The notes beneath the pieces were generated by a model. The model saw only the letters and a program-made list of their open reading frames with translations. It was not told where the DNA came from and made no database searches. From Oceanicola sp. 22II-s10i (GTDB taxonomy: Bacteria; Pseudomonadota; Alphaproteobacteria; Rhodobacterales; Rhodobacteraceae), in contig NZ_AQQU01000003.1 of assembly GCF_002210105.1 (NCBI RefSeq), forward strand, positions 309,542 to 373,541: a stretch of DNA of 64,000 nt, in the 5' to 3' direction. Both the position numbers and the translations under genes were made by a program. Below, one piece after another: positions 56,836 through 64,000 of this stretch (within the stretch, counting starts at the first letter, position 1; the number at the start of each line of letters is the position of its first letter).

Positions 56836-58374
56836 ATGTTTGCGGTTATCTCTTGCATCACCGTTCAGCACGACCTGAGCCTCGTCGCCCTGGCGGGGCT
56901 TCTCTGCGCCTTCGGAAGCTGGGTGACCTCGCGCCTTTACCGGCATGCGCGCCAGCGTCGCGGCGGCAATACCCTGTCATGGCATGCCCTTGCCGCCTCC
57001 ATCGCCGGGGTCTCGGCCTGGGGCACGCATTTCGTCGCGATGCTCGGCTTCCGCCCTGCCGTTCCAGTCAGTTTTGACCTGACGCTGACCTTCGTGTCTC
57101 TGGTGATCGCGGTTGCAGGCAGCGCGGTGGCATTCGCCGTGCCGGCCCTGTCCCGGTGGCGCGGCGCCGCCGCCGTTGGCGGTGCGGTGCTGGGTCTGAG
57201 CTTTGCCGCGATGCACTATACCGGGATGATCGCCTATCGTGTTCAGGGCATCATCTACTGGGACAGGACCTATCTGGTCGCGTCGATCCTGATCGCGATG
57301 ATCCTGCCTGCGTTCGCGCTGCACGTCGGCAGCATGGCGCGCCGCTGGAAGGGCGAGAAGATGGCCGGGCTGCTGACGCTCGGCATCGTCAGCCTGCATT
57401 TCACCGGCATGACGGCCTTCCAGGTCTCGCCTCTCGATATCTCCGGGGATTACATCAACCCCGAGTCGCTCAAGGTGCTCGGGATGATGATCGCCGGGAC
57501 TGCCGCGCTGGTCATTCTGGGCGGTCTGTCCAGCTATGTCGTCGAAAAGCGCACCCGGCTGGAAAACATCGCGGAACTGATCGCAGCCCGCAACGCGGCC
57601 GAACAGGCGAGCCGCGCCAAGTCTGAATTCATCAGCGTGCTCAGCCACGAACTGCGGACCCCGCTGACGGTCGTTCTGGGCTATGCGACGCTGCTGTCGT
57701 CGATCAAGACCAGCTACTCCGCCGAAGGCGAACCGGTCAGCCCCGAGGACAATCCGCATTTCCACGCGCTCGGCAGCCAGGCGGAACTCTATGGTGACCG
57801 GGTCGCAACGGCGGGCAGTCACCTGCTGACGCTGATCAACGACATTCTCGACTACACCGGAATGGAGCTGAAAGAGGTCGAACTGAACCGCAGCGCCATG
57901 CCGCTGGCCGGGGTGCTGGAAGACGCGCGAACACAGTTCGCGGAACAGGCCATGGCCAAGGGCGTGGATGTGCGGATCGATTGCGCCAACATCGTCATCG
58001 AGGCGGATCGGGGGCGCATCCTGCAGATCGTGAACAACCTGCTGGGCAATGCGCTGAAGTTCTCGCAGGCCAAGACAGTCATCCTGCGCGGCAGACGCTA
58101 CGGCAACGACGTGCGGATCGAGGTCGAGGATACCGGCAAGGGCATCCCCGAGGACCGTCTGGCCAGCATCTTCGACGCTTTCTCGCTGGCCGAAACGGCC
58201 GATCACCGGTCCGAGGGCGGCACCGGGCTGGGGCTGGCGATCTGTCGCAAGCTGGCGGTGTCGCACGGCGGCGACATCCGGGCGCGGAGCGTGGTGGGAT
58301 CAGGATCGGTCTTTACCGTCAGCCTGCCGGACTGCATCGCGGAAACGGATCTGCGTCTGGTCAAGGCCGCCTGA
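56836..58374 (+). CDS. Sensor histidine kinase with MHYT membrane domain
   Basis: 512 residues from ATG at 56836 (AGGGG upstream). The N-terminal part has seven hydrophobic helices with the repeated His/Met motifs GTHFVAMLGF, AMHYTGMIAY and LHFTGMTAF, the MHYT sensor thought to bind copper and sense gases. HisKA follows with FISVLSHELRTPLTVVLGYA, then HATPase with NNLLGNALKFS, DTGKGIPEDRL and GGTGLGLAICRKL. No receiver domain and no adjacent response regulator. The 184-bp upstream gap holds a small hairpin (GGAAAC/GTTTCC at 56725-56741) and no gene. Confidence 0.92.
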   Translation: MFAVISCITVQHDLSLVALAGLLCAFGSWVTSRLYRHARQRRGGNTLSWHALAASIAGVSAWGTHFVAMLGFRPAVPVSFDLTLTFVSLVIAVAGSAVAFAVPALSRWRGAAAVGGAVLGLSFAAMHYTGMIAYRVQGIIYWDRTYLVASILIAMILPAFALHVGSMARRWKGEKMAGLLTLGIVSLHFTGMTAFQVSPLDISGDYINPESLKVLGMMIAGTAALVILGGLSSYVVEKRTRLENIAELIAARNAAEQASRAKSEFISVLSHELRTPLTVVLGYATLLSSIKTSYSAEGEPVSPEDNPHFHALGSQAELYGDRVATAGSHLLTLINDILDYTGMELKEVELNRSAMPLAGVLEDARTQFAEQAMAKGVDVRIDCANIVIEADRGRILQIVNNLLGNALKFSQAKTVILRGRRYGNDVRIEVEDTGKGIPEDRLASIFDAFSLAETADHRSEGGTGLGLAICRKLAVSHGGDIRARSVVGSGSVFTVSLPDCIAETDLRLVKAA

Positions 58375-58445
58375 CCGGGCGCTGTCCGGGTCCCGGCCGT
58401 GCCTGCTGAAGGCCGGATGCGAAGGCGGTGCGTCTTGTCGGGGAC

Positions 58446-58519
58446 TGGAGCGGGTGAAGGGAATCGAACCCTCGTCGTCAGCTTGGGAAGCTGCTGCTCT
58501 ACCATTGAGCTACACCCGC
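58446..58519 (-). tRNA. tRNA-Gly (anticodon CCC)
   Basis: A 74-nt cloverleaf including an encoded CCA. Acceptor GCGGGTG pairs with CACCCGC, D-arm GCTC/GAGC, anticodon loop TTCCCAA, T-arm GAGGG-TTCGATT-CCCTT, discriminator T. No integrase or repeat of the 3' end is seen next to it. Confidence 0.95.
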
Positions 58520-58570
58520 GTGGCGCTCCGAATATCCCCGGTCCCTGCGGCAGTCAAGCGGGACGTCGCC

Positions 58571-60607
58571 TCAGCCACGGCGACGCCTGCGGCGGCCGCC
58601 GTCATCGCCGCCGGTGTTGAACGACACGGCGGGCAGGGACACGACCTTGGAGAGTTCCGGAAAGGTGTCCGTCGCGTGCGGGATCGCGTTGGCGGCGACG
58701 AAATGTTCCTGGAACCGTGGGGCGATGGCCGTCTCGACCTTGGTGATGCGGCGGACCTGAGCCTCGATCCGGGCGCGGGCGGCGCGGTTGCACAGCGCGA
58801 TGCGCGCACCGGTTCCGGCGGCATTGCCGGCAGATGTGACCTTGTCCAGCGGCACGTCGGGGATCATCCCCAGAACCATCGCGTGTTTCGGGCTGATATG
58901 CGCGCCGAAGGCCCCGGCCAGCGTCACGCGGTCGACCTTGTCGACGTTCATTTCGTCCATCAGCAGGCGCGCGCCCGCGTAGAGCGCGGATTTCGCCAGC
59001 TGGATCGCGCGGATGTCGCCCTGCGTGACCGTGATCCTCGGTCCGCCGTCGGCGGTGGCGTCATGGATCAGGTAGGAATGCGTCCGCCCGTCCGGTTCAC
59101 AGCGGGGCGTCCCGGTCTTCTCGGCGCTGCCGATCAGGCCCGACGGGTCGAGCAGACCCGCCATCCGCATCTCGGCCACCGCCTCGATGATGCCGGAGCC
59201 GCAGATGCCGGTGATCCCGGTCTGCGCCGTCGCCGCGGCAAAACCGGGATCGTCGGACCAGAGGTCGGAGCCGATCACCCGGAAGCGGGGTTCCTTGGTT
59301 TCGGGATTGATCTCGATCCGCTCGATCGCGCCGGGCGCGGCGCGCTGGCCGGAGGAAATCTGTGCGCCTTCGAAGGCCGGGCCGGTAGGTGACGAGCAGG
59401 CCAGCACGCGGGAGGTGTTGCCGAGCAGGATTTCGGCATTGGTGCCCACGTCGACGATCAGGACGAGGTCTTCGGATTTCTCCGGCTCTTCCGACAGCGC
59501 GACCGCTGCGGCATCCGCACCCACATGGCCGGCGATGCAGGGCAGGATATACGTTTGCGCACGGGGGTTTATGGCCGAAAACTCAAGTTCAGCCGAAGGC
59601 AGGGCGAGGGCGGAGGACGTCACCAGTGCGAAGGGGGCCTGTCCCAGTTCGACGGGATCGAAGCCGAGCAGCAGGTGGTGCATCACCGGGTTGCAGACCA
59701 CGACCGTCTCCACGATCAGCGTCGGGTCGATGCTGGCCTGATCGGCGATCTCCTTGGCCAGGTCGTTCAGCGCGGCGCGGACGGCCTTGGTCATCTCGCG
59801 GTCGCCGCCGGGGTTCATCATGGAATAGCTGACCCGGCTCATCAGGTCCTCGCCAAAGCGGATCTGCGGATTCATGAGCCCGGCCGAAGCTTTCACCTCG
59901 CCCGTGTCCAGATCACACAGATGCGCCGCGATGGTGGTCGAGCCGAGGTCGATGGCGAGGCCGTAGAGACCGGCCTCGTGCAGGCCCGGCCAGATCTCGG
60001 TGATCGTCGCGGGGCCGCCGCGATGGTCGGCAAAGACCGCGACGGTGACCTTCCAGTCGCCCTTGCGCAGGGTCGGCTGCAATTTCGCCAGCAGCGTCGG
60101 CGCGGCGGTGATCGCCTCGATCTCCCACTGGTCCTTCAGCGCGCGGGCGAGGCGTTCGAAATCGCCCGACGGCTCGTGCATGTCCGGCTCCTCGACCTCG
60201 ACGTAGAAGAGGCGGGTGGCCGCATCCATCGTGATCGCGCGGACGGCGGCATCCTTGCGGACGACCTGGCGGTGAACCTGGCTTTCGGGCGGGACATCGA
60301 CGACCAGATCGCCCATGATCTGCGCCTGGCAACCCAGGCGGCGGCCTTCCTTGAGGCCCCGGATCCGGTCATAGCGTTCCTCGACCGCGTTCCATTCGCT
60401 CAGCGCATCCTTGCCGACATGGACCCCGTGCTTGGGGAAATCGCCGAACGACGGCGCGATCTGGCATTTGGAGCAGATGCCACGGCCGCCGCAGACGCTG
60501 TCGAGGTCGACGCCGAGCTGCCGCGCCGCCGACAGCACCGTGGTGCCGGGCGCGACGCGTCCGCGTTTGCCGGAGGGGGTGAAGATGACGAGAGGGTCCT
60601 GAGCCAT
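58571..60607 (-). CDS. Corrinoid-activation ASKHA ATPase with 2Fe-2S domain (RamA/DUF4445-like)
   Basis: 678 residues. The N-terminal 2Fe-2S ferredoxin domain has DSVCGGRGICSKC and a later Cys in RRLGCQAQ. The rest is an ASKHA-type ATPase core: YGLAIDLGSTTIAAHLCDLD, VVCNPVMHHLLLG, LIVDVGTNAEILLGN, ICGSGIIEAVAEMR. Such proteins reductively reactivate corrinoid proteins of methyltransferase systems, for example for methylamines or betaines. No corrinoid protein or methyltransferase gene is adjacent. The C-terminus is Gly/Arg-rich (GGDDGGRRRRRRG). The start at 60607 has a weakly placed ribosome site. Confidence 0.88.
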   Translation of the reverse strand: MAQDPLVIFTPSGKRGRVAPGTTVLSAARQLGVDLDSVCGGRGICSKCQIAPSFGDFPKHGVHVGKDALSEWNAVEERYDRIRGLKEGRRLGCQAQIMGDLVVDVPPESQVHRQVVRKDAAVRAITMDAATRLFYVEVEEPDMHEPSGDFERLARALKDQWEIEAITAAPTLLAKLQPTLRKGDWKVTVAVFADHRGGPATITEIWPGLHEAGLYGLAIDLGSTTIAAHLCDLDTGEVKASAGLMNPQIRFGEDLMSRVSYSMMNPGGDREMTKAVRAALNDLAKEIADQASIDPTLIVETVVVCNPVMHHLLLGFDPVELGQAPFALVTSSALALPSAELEFSAINPRAQTYILPCIAGHVGADAAAVALSEEPEKSEDLVLIVDVGTNAEILLGNTSRVLACSSPTGPAFEGAQISSGQRAAPGAIERIEINPETKEPRFRVIGSDLWSDDPGFAAATAQTGITGICGSGIIEAVAEMRMAGLLDPSGLIGSAEKTGTPRCEPDGRTHSYLIHDATADGGPRITVTQGDIRAIQLAKSALYAGARLLMDEMNVDKVDRVTLAGAFGAHISPKHAMVLGMIPDVPLDKVTSAGNAAGTGARIALCNRAARARIEAQVRRITKVETAIAPRFQEHFVAANAIPHATDTFPELSKVVSLPAVSFNTGGDDGGRRRRRRG

Positions 60608-60700
60608 GTCCTGCCGTGCCTGCTGTTTGCCCGCACCATAGGGCGGGGGACGGCGGGGCAAAAGGCGGTAAACGCCGGAATCCGGTCGATCCGCGGCAGC

Positions 60701-61306
60701 TCAGAATCGAAGGACCATTCCGTCAGCACAGTTTTCCACCCCGATCCGGCGGCCCCGGTCGGTCACGAGGGCGGGGAGCAGGGCGAACTGCACATGGGCG
60801 GGAATGATCGTTGCCGGACGCGCCGGATCGCCGAGCGCCTGCCACAGTGCCGGATCCGGTCGATCGGGATCGGCGGGGCCGGACACCTCCCACCCATCAT
60901 TCGTGGCATTGCGGGTGACGGTGACGGTGCCGCCCTGCGGCATGGCGCTTTCGAAACACTGCAGCGCAAGGAACACCTCGCGCGCCTCGGCGCGGGACAC
61001 CTCGCCGGTCGGGGTCCAGTCGAAGCCGACGCGGGCGCCGCTGCCGATGTCGGTGAGGATAGAGGCGATTTCGCTCCGCCCGATGGTCTGGCCGGGGCTG
61101 GCCACGCCATAGGCCACGCGCATGAATCGGATCCGGGCGTTGGCATTGCTTACGGATTCCGAGATCAGGGCCAGTTCGGGCGAGGTGGCCTTGCCGTCGA
61201 GTGTCATCAGTTCCAGCCCGTTGCAGATCGCGCCGATCGGTGAGATCAGGTCGTGACAGATCCGCGACCCTATCAGCGCGGCGAGATTGTGATTAGACTG
61301 CCACAT
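60701..61306 (-). CDS. chpT: Histidine phosphotransferase ChpT
   Basis: 201 residues from ATG at 61306 with AAGGAGCACC upstream. The first helix pair has LAALIGSRICHDLISPIGAICNGLELM with phospho-His18, and the degenerate kinase-like C-terminal domain follows without ATP-binding residues. In alphaproteobacteria ChpT carries phosphate from CckA to CtrA and CpdR, controlling motility, gene transfer agents and cell cycle. Only 38 bases separate its start from that of the divergent DUF3553 gene. Confidence 0.88.
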   Translation of the reverse strand: MWQSNHNLAALIGSRICHDLISPIGAICNGLELMTLDGKATSPELALISESVSNANARIRFMRVAYGVASPGQTIGRSEIASILTDIGSGARVGFDWTPTGEVSRAEAREVFLALQCFESAMPQGGTVTVTRNATNDGWEVSGPADPDRPDPALWQALGDPARPATIIPAHVQFALLPALVTDRGRRIGVENCADGMVLRF

Positions 61307-61344
61307 GGTGCTCCTTTCGCGCCGAGACCGGGGACCCTGCTGAA

Positions 61345-61527
61345 ATGGACGACCTGAACGCGCTTCTCGAACCCGGCATGCTGGTGACGCATCCGTCCCA
61401 GCCGGACTGGGGCACCGGGCAGGTCCAATCAAACATCGGCGGCAAGATCACTGTCAACTTCCCGGAAACGGGGAAGGTCGTGATCGACAGTTCCCGCATT
61501 GCGCTTACCCCGGTATTTGAACCATGA
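61345..61527 (+). CDS. DUF3553 small protein
   Basis: 60 residues, complete: MDDLNALLEPGMLVTHPSQP, WGTGQVQSNIGGKITVNFPETGK, ending VFEP. The pattern is an SH3-like small barrel similar to the C-terminal module of UvrD-type helicases that binds RNA polymerase; here it stands alone. Its function is unknown. It is divergent from chpT and precedes olsB by 135 bases. Confidence 0.8.
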   Translation: MDDLNALLEPGMLVTHPSQPDWGTGQVQSNIGGKITVNFPETGKVVIDSSRIALTPVFEP

Positions 61528-61662
61528 GGCTGGTAACCAAAGCGTTAATGCCCACCTGTGTCGGGCAGAAGTCGGCCCCGGTATGGACGGAACCACGGCG
61601 GGGGATTGATCGCACGCGCGCTCTTTCCTAAAACCCCGCGACCCCAGCCCGGAACACCTTCG

Positions 61663-62469
61663 ATGACCTCCACCCCTTCCGACAGCGCCTCCGGCACGGC
61701 CCCCCGGTTCGCGGTGCGTCTGGCGCAGGGCGCGGCCGAGGTCGAGGCGGCGCAGCGCCTGCGCTACCGGGTCTTCGTCGAGGAACTGGGCAGCGACGGG
61801 GCGATGGTCGATCACACCCAACGGCTGGAACGCGACGCCTTCGATGCGCATTTCGATCACCTGATCCTGTGGGACGAGGCGCGCACCGATGCCGACCCGC
61901 GGGACCGGGCGGTCGGGGTCTACCGACTGCTGCCCTCGGACCGGCTGGATGCGGTCGGGCATTTCTATTCCGACGCCGAATACGACCTGTCGCCGCTGCT
62001 GGCCTCGAACCGCAAGTTGCTGGAACTCGGCCGGTCCTGCCTGCTGCCGGACTACCGGGGCGGCACCGCGATGTGGCATATGTGGAACGCGCTGGCGGGC
62101 TATGTCGCCGAGAACCGGATCGAGGTGCTGTTCGGCGTCGCGTCGTTCCACGGCACCGACATCGCCGCGCTGGCCGAGCCGCTGTCGCTGCTGCATCACC
62201 GCCACCTCGCGCCCGAGGGCCTGAGGGTCCGGGCGCAGCCCGAGCATTTCCAGAGCATGGACCTGATCCCCGAGGCCGACATCGACCGGCGCCGCGCCAT
62301 GCTGGCGGTGCCGGCGCTGATCAAGGCCTACCTCAGGCTGGGCGGTTTCGTGGGCGAGGGGGCCTATGTCGATCACGATTTCAACACCGTCGACGTCTGC
62401 CTGATCCTCGACACCGCCCGGATGAACGAGACGCAGCGCGCAATCTATACGCGGGGGATGCCGCAGTGA
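61663..62469 (+). CDS. olsB: Ornithine-acyl-ACP N-acyltransferase OlsB
   Basis: 268 residues from ATG at 61663 (GGAA upstream). GNAT-like fold of the OlsB family: RLAQGAAEVEAAQRLRYRVFVEELG, a conserved ELGRSCLLPDYRGGTAMWHMW and VLFGVASFHGTDIAAL. OlsB attaches a 3-hydroxy fatty acid to ornithine, giving lyso-ornithine lipid. The stop overlaps the GTG start of olsA (GTGA), so both enzymes of the pathway are made together. Confidence 0.92.
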   Translation: MTSTPSDSASGTAPRFAVRLAQGAAEVEAAQRLRYRVFVEELGSDGAMVDHTQRLERDAFDAHFDHLILWDEARTDADPRDRAVGVYRLLPSDRLDAVGHFYSDAEYDLSPLLASNRKLLELGRSCLLPDYRGGTAMWHMWNALAGYVAENRIEVLFGVASFHGTDIAALAEPLSLLHHRHLAPEGLRVRAQPEHFQSMDLIPEADIDRRRAMLAVPALIKAYLRLGGFVGEGAYVDHDFNTVDVCLILDTARMNETQRAIYTRGMPQ

Positions 62470-63302
62470 CACAGGTCTGGCAACCGGACGACGGCTTTCC
62501 CGATATGCCGCGCCCGACGGCGGCGGGCTGGCTGCGGCTGGTTCTTCGCGGCGTGCCCATGGTGATCCTGAACTTCGGCGGGCTGATCCTGCTGCTGTTG
62601 ATCCGGCTGGTGGAGCGCCCGGTCTACGGCATGCACCGCCCGGTGACGGGCCGGCTGGTGCAGGGGGTGTGCATCCTGTGCCTGAAGATCCTCGGGCTGA
62701 GGCTGGAGGTGTCGGGCCGCCCAATGAAGGAAGGCGGCGCGGTGGTGGCGAACCACTCCTCATGGCTCGACATCTTCGTGCTGAACGCGGCCAAGCGGAT
62801 CTACTTCGTGTCCAAGGCCGAGGTGGCGGGCTGGGCCGGGATCGGCTGGCTGGCGCGCGCGACCGGGACGGTCTTCATCCGCCGCGACCGGCGCGAGGCG
62901 CAGGCCCAGACCGAGGTGTTCCGCGAACGGATGGGCGGCGGTCACAAGCTGTTGTTCTTCCCCGAGGGCACATCGACCGACAACATGCGTGTCCTGCCCT
63001 TCAAGACGACGCTCTTCGCGTCGTTCTTCGACCCGGCGCTGCGGCCGCACCTGCATGTCCAGCCGGTCACGGTGATCTACCACGCCCCCTACGGTGAGGA
63101 TCGCCGGTTCTACGGCTGGTTCGGCGAAATGGGGTTTGGCGTGCACGCCATCCAGATGCTGAGCGCGGCGCGCGGTGGCCGGGTGCAGGTCATCTGGCAT
63201 ACGCCGCTGGCGGCGGCCGAGGCGAAGGATCGCAAGGCGCTGGCTGCGGCGGCCGAGGCCGCCGTGCGGGGCGCGATGCCGCCGGAGCGTCAGATCACCT
63301 GA
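62466..63302 (+). CDS. olsA: Lyso-ornithine lipid O-acyltransferase OlsA
   Basis: 278 residues from GTG at 62466. One membrane helix (VPMVILNFGGLILLLLIRLV) precedes a PlsC-type acyltransferase domain with the HX4D box NHSSWLDIF, the Arg-containing TGTVFIRRDRREAQ and the substrate motif FFPEGTSTDNM. It adds the second acyl chain from acyl-ACP to lyso-ornithine lipid. Ornithine lipids replace phospholipids under phosphate stress in many marine alphaproteobacteria. The 3' end overlaps the convergent ThiE-like gene by eight bases. Confidence 0.92.
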   Translation: MTQVWQPDDGFPDMPRPTAAGWLRLVLRGVPMVILNFGGLILLLLIRLVERPVYGMHRPVTGRLVQGVCILCLKILGLRLEVSGRPMKEGGAVVANHSSWLDIFVLNAAKRIYFVSKAEVAGWAGIGWLARATGTVFIRRDRREAQAQTEVFRERMGGGHKLLFFPEGTSTDNMRVLPFKTTLFASFFDPALRPHLHVQPVTVIYHAPYGEDRRFYGWFGEMGFGVHAIQMLSAARGGRVQVIWHTPLAAAEAKDRKALAAAAEAAVRGAMPPERQIT

Positions 63303-63915
63303 TCGGGGCGAGCAGGGCGGCCAGCGCCGCCTTGGGGTCGTCGGCGGTCCAGATCTCGTCGCCGATGCCGAAGAAGTCGGTCATCGGGGCGAGGCGCGCG
63401 ATGGCGTCCGTGTCCAGCGCGCCTTCGGCCACCACGGGCAGCTCGATCATCTCGGACCACCAGGCGAAGAGGTCGTCATCGGTGACATCCCCAGACCCGA
63501 GCGAGGTCACGCCGACCGGGCCGAAGGCGATGTAATCCGCCCCGGCTTCGCCCGCATTCATCCCCTCGTGCCGGGAGGTGCCGCAGAAGGCGCCGACGAT
63601 GGCATCCGCCCCGAGCGCCTTGCGTGCCTTGCGGACCGAGCGCGCGCCGTCCATCAGGTGCACCCCGTCGAGGCCGAGCCGTTCGGCGAGCACGAAATGG
63701 GTGTCGATCACCAGCGCCACGTCGCGCTTGTGGGTCACCTCGCGCAGCGCGTCGGCGGCGCGGTTGATCCGGTCTTCGTCATGGCTGGCGAGGGCGAGGC
63801 GGACGCAGGCGACCTCTTCGGCATCGAGCACGGCGGCGAGCTGGTCCGGGAAGACCGACAGATCGAAATCCCGCGGCGAGATCAGGTAGAGCTGGGGAAG
63901 GTCTTTGTCGGACAT
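63295..63915 (-). CDS. ThiE-like thiamine phosphate synthase family protein
   Basis: 206 residues of TIM-barrel ThiE type: PQLYLISPRDFD, VALVIDTHFVLAERLGLDGVHLMDG, IVGAFCGTSRHEGMNAGEAGADYIAFGPV and VVAEGAL. Genuine ThiE couples hydroxymethylpyrimidine diphosphate and the thiazole phosphate; diverged copies (TenI-like) do not. The usual GxS diphosphate site region is altered here (EGALDTDA), so the activity is uncertain. No other thi gene is in the window. Confidence 0.8.
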   Translation of the reverse strand: MSDKDLPQLYLISPRDFDLSVFPDQLAAVLDAEEVACVRLALASHDEDRINRAADALREVTHKRDVALVIDTHFVLAERLGLDGVHLMDGARSVRKARKALGADAIVGAFCGTSRHEGMNAGEAGADYIAFGPVGVTSLGSGDVTDDDLFAWWSEMIELPVVAEGALDTDAIARLAPMTDFFGIGDEIWTADDPKAALAALLAPIR

Positions 63916-63979
63916 TTGGGGCTCGTGTGTTCGGGTCGCGGCTTCCTTACATGGGCCGGGGCTTGTGGGGAAGGGGGCA

Positions 63980-63996
63980 GGGGGGGGGGGGGGGGG
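63980..63996. repeat. Run of 17 G
   Basis: An uninterrupted 17-G tract lies about 65 bases upstream of the ThiE-like start, in the last 21 bases of the window. It may be a slippage-prone tract or an assembly artefact. Confidence 0.8.
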
Positions 63997-64000
63997 TGGC

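Noticed and set aside
58446..58519. tRNA-Gly as a possible genomic-island attachment site
   Set aside because: No integrase gene and no direct repeat of the tRNA 3' end is visible nearby; flanking genes look like core genes.
61533..61548. CtrA-like box GTAACCAAAGCGTTAA upstream of olsB and close to chpT
   Set aside because: The spacing between the half sites is eight rather than the seven of the TTAA-N7-TTAA consensus, and the first half site is imperfect.
63295..63302. Possible fusion or frameshift at the overlapping olsA and ThiE-like ends
   Set aside because: The genes are on opposite strands, and the eight-base overlap is simply a tail-to-tail arrangement.

Overview
The window is high-GC chromosomal DNA from an alphaproteobacterium, most likely a marine Rhodobacteraceae (Roseobacter-group) member. 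Pointers are a ChpT-type histidine phosphotransferase, OlsB/OlsA ornithine-lipid acyltransferases, a TRAP transporter, a 3-hydroxybutyrate dehydrogenase plus patatin pair, an XRE-cupin regulator beside an acyl-CoA ligase, and an AqpS/ArsC arsenic pair. No insertion sequence, prophage, CRISPR array or rRNA was found. All identifications come from reading translated proteins and motifs; no database search was run.

Layout. (1) 1-7.1 kb, minus: a giant LEPR-XLL surface-type protein, cut by the window edge, preceded by a HlyD-like adaptor. (2) 7.4-14.9 kb, plus: a catabolic cluster (TRAP DctP-DctQ-DctM, metallo-beta-lactamase-fold hydrolase, fumarylacetoacetase-family hydrolase, fused two-domain class III CoA transferase) with an operator-like palindrome upstream and a terminator hairpin just before the CoA transferase. 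(3) 14.9-17.5 kb, minus: ATP-dependent DNA ligase with its MBL-fold exonuclease. (4) 17.5-29.5 kb: a signalling block with a hybrid histidine kinase, a periplasmic molybdopterin-fold-like protein, a NarL-type regulator, a chemoreceptor, CheD, and the operon STAS-cheY-cheA-cheW-cheR-cheY-unknown; cheB is not in the window. (5) 29.6-33.1 kb: two unrelated NADP isocitrate dehydrogenases in tandem. (6) 33.3-37.5 kb: drug-type MFS transporter, FrnE-like DsbA protein, acyl-CoA ligase and divergent XRE-cupin regulator. (7) 37.5-40.9 kb: CsbD-like protein, AqpS, ArsC, and a YejA-like peptide-binding protein. (8) 40.9-43.2 kb: a probable new small RNA or leader, bdhA and a patatin-like lipase. (9) 43.2-48.0 kb: DUF502 protein, pseudouridine catabolism (psuK, psuG), and a DUF4198/HupE pair with overlapping divergent start codons. 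(10) 48.0-56.7 kb: LysR/MFS, guaB, RsmB-type methyltransferase, AbrB-family protein, EmrB-type MFS, orphan modA. (11) 56.8-64 kb: MHYT-domain histidine kinase, tRNA-Gly(CCC), corrinoid-activation ATPase, chpT, a DUF3553 protein, olsB-olsA and a ThiE-like protein, ending beside a 17-G run.

The most interesting leads are the untranslated unit at 41.0 kb (promoter, two hairpins and a U-run terminator in about 110 bases), the TRAP/MBL/FAH/fused CoA-transferase pathway of unknown substrate, the overlapping starts of two secreted or membrane proteins at 46.86 kb, several perfect palindromic operators, and the fact that all seven convergent protein-gene junctions have opposing TGA stop codons set within or beside inverted repeats.
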